Assembly: GCF_023973825.1 (NCBI RefSeq)
Contig: NC_090118.1
Coordinates: forward strand, 124,001-188,000
Length of the DNA stretch: 64,000 bases
From: Plasmodium brasilianum
Taxonomy: Eukaryota > Apicomplexa > Aconoidasida > Haemosporida > Plasmodiidae
Reading direction: 5' to 3'
Below are positions 34,973 to 45,951 of this stretch, in pieces. Position 1 is the stretch's first letter. The number at the start of each line of letters is the position of its first letter. A program made the translations under genes and the position numbers. Under the pieces are notes generated by a model. It searched no databases and was not told where the DNA came from. It was given only the letters and a program-made list of their open reading frames with translations.

Positions 34973-37051
34973 ATTAACTAGATGGGTAAAGTCATCTCCC
35001 ATGGGTACTTGTTTAAGAAGGGCATCAAGATGGATGAAGACAGTTGGGAAATGATAATGAAAAATATATAGGGGAAATGGAACAACATTAGGAAAAAATA
35101 TTTAAGTACTTAAATGACTAAAAATAAAATAGAGATATAGTGGAATAAAGGATCAATGAAAAACAACATACAGTCGTAGTTACAACAACCACGTAGAATT
35201 TTTTTACATATTTTCATCAAATATTTCCTTAATTTTTGCCTTCCTACAAAGAAATATGTTCATTTTTAATCTTAAATATAATTATATAAAAATGATCAAT
35301 GGAGTAAATGTTTCGATTTGCTTTCCTTTTAAATCATTTCATTTAATAAAGCTTTATATTAACATATCTGAGGTGATACATGTACACGGATATATATATA
35401 TGTGTGACCATTTATATGTACCTGCGTGCTAACGTCGATTCATTATGGTATATTCTTTAATTACGAAAAAAAAAGCTAGAGGTGTACCTCTTCCCATTGT
35501 TGATTCTATTTTTGTGAAATTCGTAAACACTATTTATTAGAGTATTATTAATTATGCTTCTTCTTTTCCTTTTTTTCCTTTTTTTTATTTTTTTTTATTT
35601 TTTAGTATTACTTTATATAATAATTATCCGTTTCAAAGGAGGAAAAAAAAAAAGAATTTTTTTTCCCTTTCGTAATAAAATTAAAATCTACCATTTGTTC
35701 TTCTACTTTATTTTATTTTAAAAAATAATCTAATATGCTAAAATTTTCTTTTTCATTTAAGCGCATTATATCGGTTAGACATCATCAAGGAGCGTTTTTA
35801 TTTTAAAAAAAGGGTTGCGCAATCATAACACGTTTAACCAATTTGTCATTTATATTTCTACAAGTTCAAACGTAAAATAGTAACCAACTTTTTCTTACAG
35901 AATTTTAACTTACCTTTTTATTTGCTCACCATTTGTTTATGAAACGAAAATACCATTTTACTTACCGGGAAAAAAAAAAAATTTTATTAAAGTGAAAAAT
36001 CTATCATTTTAATTTTGAATTAACTAAAAAAATATATATATTTATATATATGTTTTGTGTCTCAAACGTTCCTAAATTATTATCACTTTAATAAAGTATA
36101 AATCAAAGCACTGCTATAATGAGTAAAAATAAAAAAATAAAAAAAAAGTCCCAATTATTTTATACTTTCAAAAAATACTAAGTCCTTTTCTTTTTACATA
36201 GTATGAATCCTTAAACAATTTATCCGTTTGATGTAATGTTTGCTATATTATATGAACATATACATATGTGAGTATGTAAATATATATATACATATATGTA
36301 AATATATGCACATAAAGACATATATATTGTATATGTGTGCATATGTATGTATATATAAGTATATATTTATATATGCATGTACATATAAGCATATATATAA
36401 ATATATATATTTATATTTATATTTACCTACAAATATAAGCAACATGAAGAACAGCTTTTTTAAAGCAAGCACTAGAAAAACTTTAATGTTAAAAATTTGA
36501 AAAAATAAAGAAAAAATGTACTTCTATTAAAAATTGACATATGCTTAACAAAAATCAGGCTTTTCTTTTTCTTTTTAATCTTTTCTTTCATTTCATGTTT
36601 GGGGATTTACTTCAAAAAGAATTATAAATATTTAAGGACTCGATAAAATACATCATTACTAATTTTTCAAGTGTAGGAAGAATAACTGGGAACGTTCAGA
36701 AAATAAAAAACAAAAATAAAAATAAAGAAAAAAAAAATAAAATAAAATAAAATAAATACCTGTAAATAAAAAAAAAAAAAAAAATAATAAATGCCTGTAA
36801 ATGAAAAAATAAAATAAATGCCTGTAAATGAAAAAATAAAATAAATGCCTGTAAAAGAAAAAATAAAATAAGTGCCTGTAAATAAAAATTAAAAAAAAAT
36901 AAATAAAAAATGGCCAAAAAGATAAAGAAAAAAGCAAAACATGAGAAAAGGATTATAATCTTTTTTCACAATAAAATATTTCACACAAACATTTATAATT
37001 AACCATTTTCAGTGGAAAACAAATTAAATAAAAAGAAAACTACAGTTGACA
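34973..37051. other. Intergenic region between FT1 and eIF2B alpha
   Basis: About 2.1 kb. It holds a dense block of ATAT/GTATGT words at 36250-36430 and the 27-bp tandem repeat listed separately at 36750-36895. No supported gene. The eIF2B alpha promoter should lie in the last few hundred bases. Confidence 0.6.
36750..36895. repeat. 27-bp tandem repeat, five units
   Basis: Units centred on the word CCTGTAAAT recur at 36756, 36792, 36819, 36846 and 36873. The last four have an exact 27-base period; the first is displaced by an expanded poly-A. The array sits about 160-300 bases upstream of the eIF2B alpha start codon. Confidence 0.9.
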
Positions 37052-37613
37052 ATGGATCAATATGGTAACGATTTGAACAAAAATGATTTGCTGGAAGAGC
37101 ATGAAGGTATGCAAACTATTACAATATTATTATTATACAAATATATGTGTATATATATGCATAAATGTATGTAATATATGCGTGCTTTTTGTAATTTGTG
37201 ACCAGGTTATGTGATTAATGATTCTTATCTTTAAAATTATATATATTTTTTTTTTTTAAACAGCTATTACACATTATATCATATCATGAGGTTTATATAA
37301 AAAAGTGACTTATATTCATCCGTGTACTTTTTAATTACAGTTGTTAGAAGTTTCAAGAAATATTATTTTGTAGACAAAGATGAAATGCACATAGCTGCCA
37401 TAAAATCTATAGCAAAGTTAGCGAATAAATATTTAAGAAAAGAAAAAATAACGCATGTAAAGTAACACGCGCATAGTGAAAAATGAAAGAAATTTAAGTA
37501 CCATTTCTAAACAAATGAAAGTAGCAGTGAAAGTTAACAATGAAACAAGTTTTCCATGTATACGATAAAGAAAAAACACAACGAACGCATATTATCATAC
37601 ATGAAGAAAAAAA

Positions 37614-37674
<61 letters not shown>

Positions 37675-39071
37675 GGCCGCTAAAGGCCAAGTGTTAATAC
37701 AAAATAAATGGGAAAGGAGCTACATAATAACATAAGTGATAACATCTTATATTACACTTTTAAAATACAAAACATTTTATTAATATATAAGAAAAAAGTT
37801 ATAAATTTACATGGTAGAAAAAATAATAAGTGTGTAAGTTTTGCTACCGTATATGCGCATACTAATTTACGGATACATACATATGTGTATATGTTTGTAT
37901 ATATATACATATATATATATACGTGTGTATTAACTTTATAATTTAACCCTTACAGCGTTATAAAAAGTAGCTTAACCAAAACGAATTTCGAACTGTTTAT
38001 TAGTTTGAATGAAGCTAAATTTAAATTGAACAATTTCATAAAAGATAGTGAATCACAAAAAGTTATTATATCTGAGCCACACTCAAAAAGAATGACAATA
38101 TACCCGATTATTTCATCTTGTGATATTTATCATCATTTTGTTGTAAAAAAATACACCTACAATGAAAATGTAATAAAACATGGACTTGTACAATCACGTG
38201 CTTATTCCTTTTCGTATATACATGCATACCTATATATAAATGTACTCGTTTATTCATGAGTTCATTAATATCCCCTCTATTTTTCACTAACAACTTCAGA
38301 TTATTTCATGTCCACATTTATCTGCATCCTTTTTGACTCATTTTTTTCATTTTCACTTTTATTTTTTTTTCTCTTTAAAAGAACTTCAGCGACTTGAAGA
38401 ATATCATGTCTACCAGCGCAAGTGAGTTTCCAAAAAGCTTGGAAAAGAGTTTAAGTATAATAGGAAATAGTAGTCATATAATGTTTTCCAATAAAAAAAC
38501 GGTTATTCTAACGCATAGTAATTCTGAGTGTGTAAAAAGTTTATTAATAAACGTTGTTAAAAATCAAAATAAACAAATTTCTGTTTATTTTACAACTACG
38601 GAAAATATATGCAATAATTATTTTGAGAAGGACAAAAAATTTGATGATAAGTTTATAGAAGATTTAAAAAAAGAAAGAATCAATGTAAGAAAAATTGATA
38701 TTAACAAAGTTAAAAATATATTCAATATAATTGATTTTGTAGTAATAGGAACAGAATTAGTTATAGATAATGGAGGAATAATAAGCAAAAAGGGTATCAA
38801 ACTATTATCTACATTATGCTTACTAAACAAAAAGGAATTTTATGTAGCTTGTGAAGCATATAAGTTTTTAAAAATAGAAAAAATTGAAAATTATTCTCAG
38901 GAGTTCTATGCATATTGTACAAAAAACGTATCTAACGAAAATAATAATCTTTATGAATTTGTTCCTCATCATCTTATTACACTTTTTTATACAGATATTG
39001 GCATATTTCCGCCATCCGCTGTTTCGTATGAATTGAATAAAATATATATAAATGATGCATTTTCATTTTGA
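37052..39071 (+). CDS. Translation initiation factor eIF2B alpha subunit, four exons
   Basis: Exons 37052-37106, 37341-37461, 37956-38187 and 38382-39071 join to 365 residues (human 305). The second donor is GTAACA at 37462, because the nearer GTAAAG would break the frame. Conserved blocks are KTVILTHSNSECV, the nucleotide/sugar-binding fold segment DFVVIGTELVIDNGGIISKKG, FYVACEAYKF, and the terminal ITLFYTDIGIFPPSAVSYEL. All are diagnostic of the eIF2B alpha/beta/delta group, and closest to alpha by length and C-terminus. eIF2B recycles GDP on eIF2, and the alpha subunit senses eIF2 phosphorylation, which in Plasmodium links to stage dormancy and stress control. The third exon-exon joint (CTT/AAC) uses a non-consensus GTACAA donor and is the least certain. 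Confidence 0.9.
37607..37669. repeat. Compound poly-A/(AT)n microsatellite in eIF2B alpha intron 2
   Basis: Twenty-four A residues run directly into about 39 bases of alternating AT, inside the intron at 37462-37955. Likely to be length-variable. Confidence 0.93.
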
Positions 39072-40529
39072 AATAAAAAAAAAAAAAAAAAAAAAGCATC
39101 TTTGAATGAACATATTATCCTGGCTACGTCTATATACTTACCAATACAACGCTTGTGCATACATCGCTATGTTAATTTAAATACCTCATTTCCCCTTTTT
39201 TAAATATTTTGATTCGTACACTTGCCCACATATGTATATACATGTTTGTGTGCATAGATTGTTACCTATGTGCAACTTCTTTTTTATTGTTTTTTCTTAT
39301 TTTATTTTTTGTATACATTCGTTTCTTAATTACTAAGAAATGTCCATTTTGTAACGGGAAAAAAAAACGCTACAAATTATTTACATATATTTTTGTTATT
39401 TCAATTTTTAATTTATTTCCATTTTTCTTAAATAAATTTTTTAATTCCTCTTTAAAATTTTTTTTTTTTTCCATATTTCATAATGATGAATTTATTTCGA
39501 ACATAACAAAATTTGATTTAATTTGTTATGTATTAATACAAAAAAAAAAAAGAAAAAAATAAAGATGAAATTAATTAAATTTCTTTGTATGTGTTGTATT
39601 ATTTGGATTTCATATCGTAATTTATTTAATTCTGTAGTACCTTTTTACTTTCACAAGTGCCACATTATATGTAATACTGTACATCATGCGACATCTTACC
39701 TCTTATGTATAACGTTTTAATTAATATTTCCCTATTAACTTTTTTTCTTTTTTTTATTTAAGTGAACAAAAAATATCTTTATTTATTTAACTCCGTTTCG
39801 CTGAACTATTCCTTGTGATGTTACATTTTTCGACGCTTTTTTTTATACTTCTTTTTCATCATTGTTAAAATTTAAATTTGTAGAAAAAGAATATGCTATT
39901 TTTACGTTAATTAAAAAAAAAAAAAAAAAAAAAAAACTGCATATCTTTTAAACATTTCTTCTGCATATTTAAAAATTTGATATATATATAATATGCATAC
40001 ATATACATATGTGTATACATGTCCATATATACACAAGTTACCCGAATTTACTTTTCCCTTTTAACCACTTTTAAAATGTACACGTGTATACATGATGAAA
40101 GAAAACAAAAAAGAATAAAAACACTCTACACATAATTTCAGAGTACAACTTTTTTTTTTTTTTTTTTAATTTAGCAAATAGTTTGGAGTTCCCTTATGAT
40201 GGTTATTTGCTTGAAACAATGATTTTTTCATATGTTACCCACTGCTATTACGAAAAACTATACACATGTACATTTTGCGAAATAATGTGAATTCGCAAGG
40301 AAAAGGAAAAAACATATATATATTTGTATGTATGTGTAAAAGGTGACTATATAATATATTAATTTTGTTTGTTTTTTCCTTTTTAAAGCAGTATATGTTT
40401 ATGAAGTACGCATTTATTTCATCTTATTAAACTGTCACACTTCGTAATAACGCCCATGTATAGATAGTGTTATACTATTTCTTATTCATTCACTTCTTTC
40501 ATTCGCACGTTTATTTTATTTTTTTTATT
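39072..40529. other. Intergenic region between eIF2B alpha and the Oxa1-like gene
   Basis: About 1.5 kb containing poly-A runs at 39074-39095 and 39909-39934. A 117-codon hydrophobic frame at 39209-39562 has no ATG at its start and is judged uncertain (see rejected items). Confidence 0.55.
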
Positions 40530-41888
40530 ATGAACTTCCCCCTTTTACAAATTAAGCTTCATAATGGACAACTGAAGAAAAACTCTTTAAATATATTTCT
40601 TAGTAACACCTTTTTTAAAAGAGGAAAACATGACTGTAAAAGGAGTTGGAATAATAATAGCACCCGTTTGCGTAGTATAGATTTAAGACGTGTAACAAGC
40701 AACCACATCCCTTCATCTTCATGTTTTGTCGCCCTTCGCAATTATTTTAATTATGTGAACAGTGTTGTGTATAACGAATGTTTCACGGAAAATGATAACA
40801 GTCAAAAAGAGAATGGAGTCAAAGATACAGCACACACACACAAGATGGAAAAAATAATTGACGAAGAGAAAACAAAGGAAAAAAGCAATAAACTATTTAA
40901 TAATGAAGAAGAAGGTGTAGCCTCAGATAGTGCAGTTACACAGAATATATATGATACATGCTCTACGTATACTGATTTTATAATAGATAAGTGTAAGGAT
41001 AATATAAAAAATGATGAAGACACATTTGAAAATACTTGGTATGTTAAAGTAATATATGAGTTGTTGAACTGTACAAAAATCATGCTTGACTGTTCATGGG
41101 TAACGTCAATTATAACAACAACTGCTTTTATGAGAATAATTATTTTGCCCTTAACAATATCAGCTGAAAGGGATAGAAGAAAACAACAAATATTGAATCC
41201 TTTAATAAAAGAATTAACAAATAAATTAAAAACAAATGCCCAAAATGGAAATATTAAAAAAGCATTAGAATTTAAAAAAAGAATTTTGAATATAAGAAAT
41301 ACTCATGGTATATCTTTAATACCTAAATCAATTATATTAATGGCTTTTTTCCAAACTCCTTTATTTTTTATTTTTTATTTTTCTATGAAAAAAATAGCAT
41401 CACATCCTGATGTTTTTAAAGAATTTACATTAGAATCCCCATTATGGTTAGACAGCTTATCTTTACCTGACCCCTATTATATTTTACCTTTTTTGTCTTC
41501 TTTATTATTACTTTCAAATAACGAATTAACAGCACTGATTGATAAAAATTTAAGTAGTAATATATCGAATAGTACGTATATAAGCGGAGCAGGGGAAGAA
41601 ACCGATTTTCAAAAAAATATCAGAAAAATATCAAAGATAGGCATTAGATTATTTTATATATCTTCAGCATTCTTTTTTAAGTCTATGCCCTCAGGATTAT
41701 TTATATACTTCATCACCAACACCTTTTTTCAGTTATTAATAACCCAAACATGTAAAATTAAAGTTATTGAGCGATTCTTAGATCTACCTCCTTTACACTC
41801 CAAAGGCTTGTCATTTCAAAAGATGGATGACCATACCAACATTAAGAGAAAAAAAAGTGTTCATATAAATGACTTAATTCAAGATTAA
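40530..41888 (+). CDS. OXA1: Oxa1/YidC-family membrane protein insertase, probably mitochondrial
   Basis: The first in-frame ATG is at 40530, giving 452 residues; upstream codons are open but lack ATG. The N-terminus is basic and Ser/Asn-rich (a likely targeting segment), followed by an acidic insert. The YidC/Oxa1 core begins near residue 170 with WYVKVIYELL and the first core helix. It continues with the cytosolic/matrix helical hairpin (RRKQQILNPLIKELTNKL...LEFKKRIL), then FFQTPLFFIFYFSMKKIA, a segment with LPDPYYILPFLSSLL, and a last helix with the family PSGLFIYFITNTFFQL. Oxa1 inserts mitochondrially encoded and some imported proteins into the inner membrane. An apicoplast Alb3-like role is the alternative, since the targeting segment is not decisive. 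It is the same strand as its neighbours but far apart. Confidence 0.9.
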   Translation: MNFPLLQIKLHNGQLKKNSLNIFLSNTFFKRGKHDCKRSWNNNSTRLRSIDLRRVTSNHIPSSSCFVALRNYFNYVNSVVYNECFTENDNSQKENGVKDTAHTHKMEKIIDEEKTKEKSNKLFNNEEEGVASDSAVTQNIYDTCSTYTDFIIDKCKDNIKNDEDTFENTWYVKVIYELLNCTKIMLDCSWVTSIITTTAFMRIIILPLTISAERDRRKQQILNPLIKELTNKLKTNAQNGNIKKALEFKKRILNIRNTHGISLIPKSIILMAFFQTPLFFIFYFSMKKIASHPDVFKEFTLESPLWLDSLSLPDPYYILPFLSSLLLLSNNELTALIDKNLSSNISNSTYISGAGEETDFQKNIRKISKIGIRLFYISSAFFFKSMPSGLFIYFITNTFFQLLITQTCKIKVIERFLDLPPLHSKGLSFQKMDDHTNIKRKKSVHINDLIQD

Positions 41889-42553
41889 GCTATAATGGTA
41901 TAATTACAAATAAGAATTGTGAATATATGCGAACGGAATATTTTCCTATTTATGCGTAATTTAACTTTTCTTTGGTATTTATAAGCCTTTATTCAGCTTT
42001 GCACAGGATCCTACAGCCCTAAATGTCTATTCGTACGCTTGTGAATATATGCATATATCTATATATATACATTTATTTATTAATTTATTTTCTTACTGTG
42101 CGTGTGATTTTCCCCCTTCCAAGTATAACACATGCGCTGTAAAACTTGTAGCACCTTCCCATTATGCACATTTTTTTTTGTGCATACCAGTAAAAATAAA
42201 TATATTACAGCGCTTAAAATATTGTTTATGCACATATCCTCCTTATGCCCTACACAATTTTGAAAATAAATACACTACTAAATCTTTATTTTTATTATTA
42301 TAATTTTTTATTTTAATTTTTTTTTTTTTTTTTTGTTTATATATCTTCAAAGTATCACTTTAAACTTAACACGTTTTGATACACCTTTTAATAAATAATA
42401 ATTTTTGAAAAGTAATATATTTTTTTAAGTTCTCAGTTTTACGTGTAAGCATTCCCGTTTTGGTATGTAAATATATGCACATTCGCATATGTACATGTGC
42501 ATGTTTGTATATATGTACATATATACACATGCAAATATGAAGAATAAGCAGTT

Positions 42554-42838
42554 TCATACGAAATTGCACTTAATTACATTTCCACCCCCATAAATCTCGT
42601 CTGGCACATAAAGTTTATGTACATATGCATGTATATATATAATATGTATAGTACATACGTACATATAAACGCATATATATATATATATATATATATAAGT
42701 GTACAATATATATATATGTTTAGTGTATAAGTTTATATAGTAAAACCGCATGTGGGTACACTTACTGCATTCTTTAAAATATGCTAAAAATGAATAGGTA
42801 CGGGTCACCGCCAATCTAATAGATAACGTATACACCAT
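42554..42838 (-). CDS. Possible two-exon mini-protein, unidentified
   Basis: Exon 1 at 42838-42766 starts MVYTLSIRLAVTRTYSFLAY and ends at a perfect GTAAGT donor. Exon 2 at 42600-42554 follows a CAG acceptor and joins in phase as NEIYGGGNVIKCNFV before TGA, giving 39 residues. A GTAATT inside exon 2 could instead lead to a further exon near 42450-42370. The intron is filled with ATAT repeats. The non-repetitive exon 1, with its strong donor, is the main support. The product matches nothing I recognise and could be noise. Confidence 0.3.
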   Translation of the reverse strand: MVYTLSIRLAVTRTYSFLAYFKECSKCTHMRFYYINLYTKHIYILYTYIYIYIYICVYMYVCTIHIIYIHAYVHKLYVPDEIYGGGNVIKCNFV

Positions 42839-43205
42839 GCTATTTTTTAGAAAAAAAAAAAAAAAATACAATATTCACGTTAACTTCTATTTATTTTTAA
42901 AATAAAAGTTTAATATATTTGGTAATTTTTATTTTTTCCTTTATTTTAACAATAACTCTTTTTTTTTTTTCTTTTCTTTTATTCAGTTTTATTTTGTTCC
43001 ATTCATTCGTTTCCATTTTGTATCTTTTCCATTTTTGTAAAATTATACACAGGAATTTATTTTTTTTTTTTTTGTGCACAAAAATTAAGTGAAATTTTTT
43101 TGCATTTATATATATTCCTCCTATTTGCATTTTCATTTTTCTATTTCAAATGAACTGCCTTTTCCTCGTTCTTTTTTCGTCATCCCCATATTATATGTAT
43201 TATGT

Positions 43206-43212
<7 letters not shown>

Positions 43213-43261
<49 letters not shown>
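43213..43261. repeat. (AT)n microsatellite
   Basis: About 49 bases of uninterrupted alternating AT, the longest pure dinucleotide run of the intergenic DNA here, similar to the one at 6246-6286. Confidence 0.95.
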
Positions 43262-43265
<4 letters not shown>

Positions 43266-43916
43266 ACATGTATATACCGCTAATCGACATTAAAAGAACA
43301 TAGAGGCAATAAATTTTCCATTGAAATCGCATTAAAATATCAGTTTGCTTCTGCTAATATACGGCTATTTGTACTTTTGACCTTTTTACTTTATTTTGAA
43401 ATAAAAAAAATGCCGCTACAAAAATATCATTTTATGAACATTACGTTGTATATATTTCTTACTTCAATTTTATGTTTTTTCGTTCGACATCTACGCAGAT
43501 ATAGCTGTATGCACAAATTTTGGAATGGAAATTGATTGAATATTTTGCATTACTGAATAGTATATATTACACATATATGCATATATATAGATATATTTAT
43601 TTACATGTAAATATGTATATATGCATATAAGTAAACGTCTTTATTTGTACAAATAAGTGAGAGTGTGAATATATATGTGTATATTCAAATGTATGTGCAA
43701 TTATACAGGCACTTAAACATTAACACAATCAAGTGTTCAGCTAATCGAAGCTTCACTAGAGAATAAACAGTTCGGACAATCAGTATTTAAGTAAAAAGAA
43801 AGAAAGAAAAGAAGAAAAGAAGAAAGAAAGAAAGAAAGAAAGAAAAAAAGAAGAAAGAAAAGAAGAAAAATATAAGAAGAAAAAGAAAAAAAGAATGTTG
43901 TTCAGGAAAATAAAAA

Positions 43917-45738
43917 ATGCATAACAACGAAAAGGAAAAACTCCAAAATTTTGAAAATGATAATGATGTCAAGAAAACATCTAATTATAAGAAAACAACA
44001 AGCAATGATTTCAACAAATTATATTGCTCTGTTAAAAAAACAGAAAAAGAGAATTTACAGAAAACCGAATATAATGAGAGCTATAAAATCCCACACAAAC
44101 ATTGTTCTGAAAGGGAAATTACAAATTATAAAGTGAATTATGATGACAATGCAACTAATGATAAGCTCAGCAGTGATCAGGCATCGAATGATAAGATGAC
44201 CATTGATCAAACACCACACGACAGAATGAGCGGAGACGAAACTTCAAATGATAAACGGAGTAATGGCGATTTTGAGGACAAAATAATAAAGAATTATTTA
44301 AGTGAACAAATGAATAGTTTCGGTTTAATTAAAAACCAAGAAAAAAAAAAAGGAGATCATAAACACGTTAGTGTTATCATAGAAAACAACAGCGATATGG
44401 ATGACATACCATTACTAGAAGTGCTTAAGGCAGAAGAGAAATGCAAAAAGGAAGGAAAAGTGGAAGGTGCCTTATTAAAGAAAAAGGAAAAAAGTCATGA
44501 TAATGATAAAACATTGATCCAAAAAAGGCGTTCATTAAATAATTCTAAATGTACTCATGAGAAAAAAAAAAAAAAAAAATCAGGAATCAGGTGTAAGTAG
44601 CGATGATGAATTTTTAATAAATTTAATTAAAAAAGATAGTATATTAAATAAGGATAAAAGTAAAGAGCTACTTACAAGATTGAATAATTTAAATGAAAAC
44701 GATAACAATAAAAATAAAGATAGCGATTTTTCTGATTCATTAAGTGCAGATTCAGATGAACCCCTTTTAGTTTTAAGTAAAGGAGAAAATAAGAATAATG
44801 ACACGACAAATAATGTAGGCAACAATTTTAAATATAACAACATAGTAAAAAATAGTATTCAAGTAAAAGCTAACAATAAAGTAATTGATAAAAAGTTAAA
44901 TGATAATTCTAAAAAAAAAAAAGAGAAAGCAATAAAGGATAACGTAGCAAGAAGTAGTGGTACTATTAACAAAGAAAAAAAAAAGATTAAGGATTTGAAG
45001 TCGCCAACAAAAAATAAGAGGAAAAAGAAAAAGAAAAAAAAAAAAAAAAATAATAATAATAGAGTAAATAGTAACGTAAACAATAAAGTAAACAATAAAG
45101 TAAACAATAAAGTAAACAATAAAGTAAACAGTAAAGTAAACAGTAATGTAAACAGTAATGAAAAAAATAAAGTAAAACATAAGCAAATCCAAAAAAAAAG
45201 GACCTCAGAAAATAGCAACATATATAGTTATAATGACAACGACACTGAAACAGATTCTATTATTATAGGTACATTTGATCCTCGTAATAGATCAACGAAA
45301 GAAAAACTAGTAGCTCAATTACTAATTCGATGGTGGTATGTGCTACCTGACTGGCCAATACCTGACTATGATTATAAAGACGAATTAACAAAAAGGAAAT
45401 TAAAATTAGTTTCTTTAGAAGAATATGAAGATAAAGAAGATATAGATAAAGATGGATTTAGAAAAGTATATCAAATATCAGCGTTTCCAGGTGTTTTCCG
45501 AGATGCAATGGGAACAGCTTACGACTTAAGGGACAAGGATACATGTCCGTGTTATAATAATTTTATAAAAAAAACAGATCTTGAATTATTAGAATTAATT
45601 TGTGAAGCTATTAAAAATCAAATAAAATGTTTAAAAAATTCGGTTTACGATGAAACATACAAAGAAAAAACATTGGAAAAGGAGCTTAAAGAAGCAGAGT
45701 TAAAGCTAAATAGAATTACAAAAAAAAAGCGGCAATAA
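43917..45738 (+). CDS. Unknown protein with conserved C-terminal domain, frame broken at an 18-A run
   Basis: Two frames meet at the A18 run 44562-44579. The first starts MHNNEKEKLQNFEND at 43917 and stops at 44600. The second carries SSDDEFLINLIKKDS onwards to 45738. Acidic/Ser-rich sequence continues naturally across the joint; one A fewer or two more gives about 606 residues. The N-terminal three quarters is low complexity, including Lys runs and a VNNK/VNSK tetrapeptide repeat at about 45065-45165. The last 150 residues are dense and conserved in style: KLVAQLLIRWWYVLPDWP, IPDYDYKDEL, then FPGVFRDAMGTAYDLRDKD, CPCYNNF and a terminal coiled coil. I cannot assign a function. The RWWYVLPDWP block looks like an alveolate-specific domain, but that is an impression. 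Lys-rich acidic composition suggests a nuclear protein. Confidence 0.7.
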
Positions 45739-45951
45739 TGAGCCTCAAAAAAAAAAAAAAAAAATTACATAAAAAAGTGGGATATTTTATTACCCCATTT
45801 GGCACTGCTTTTACGTGGGTGCAGTATACATATTTGTTTATGCGTGCATATATTAAATTTGTGGGTTTTCCTTTTCTTCTTTTTCTTCGTACCTTATTAT
45901 TATTATTATTCATTTATTTTTACATATATATATATTCCATAATATTTGTTC

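Larger units (their letters stand above)
41889..43916. other. Intergenic region upstream of the 43.9 kb gene
   Basis: About 2 kb with (AT)n at 42673-42697 and a long pure (AT)n at 43213-43261. A purine-only tract of AAAGAAAG/AAGAAG words at 43793-43896 lies just before the next start codon. A possible two-exon small gene on the minus strand is listed separately at 42554-42838. Confidence 0.6.

Noticed and set aside
37456..37461. Donor GTAAAG at 37457 for eIF2B alpha exon 2
   Set aside because: Using it brings a stop codon into frame at the start of exon 3; the GTAACA five bases downstream keeps the frame.
39209..39562. Plus-strand 117-codon hydrophobic frame with a CPFC motif
   Set aside because: Begins at TTG with only an internal ATG; composition is Phe/Leu/Ile/Lys as expected from poly-T/poly-A DNA, in the 3' flank of eIF2B alpha. 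Could be revisited with RNA-seq.
42049..42303. 84-codon plus-strand frame downstream of the Oxa1-like gene
   Set aside because: No recognisable motif; the position fits the 3' untranslated region of the Oxa1-like gene.
44593..44600. A GTAAGT just after the 18-A run, which could be read as a splice donor explaining the frame change
   Set aside because: The bases that follow are themselves coding-like (SSDDEFLINLIKK onward) in the second frame, so removing them as an intron makes less sense than a homopolymer length difference.
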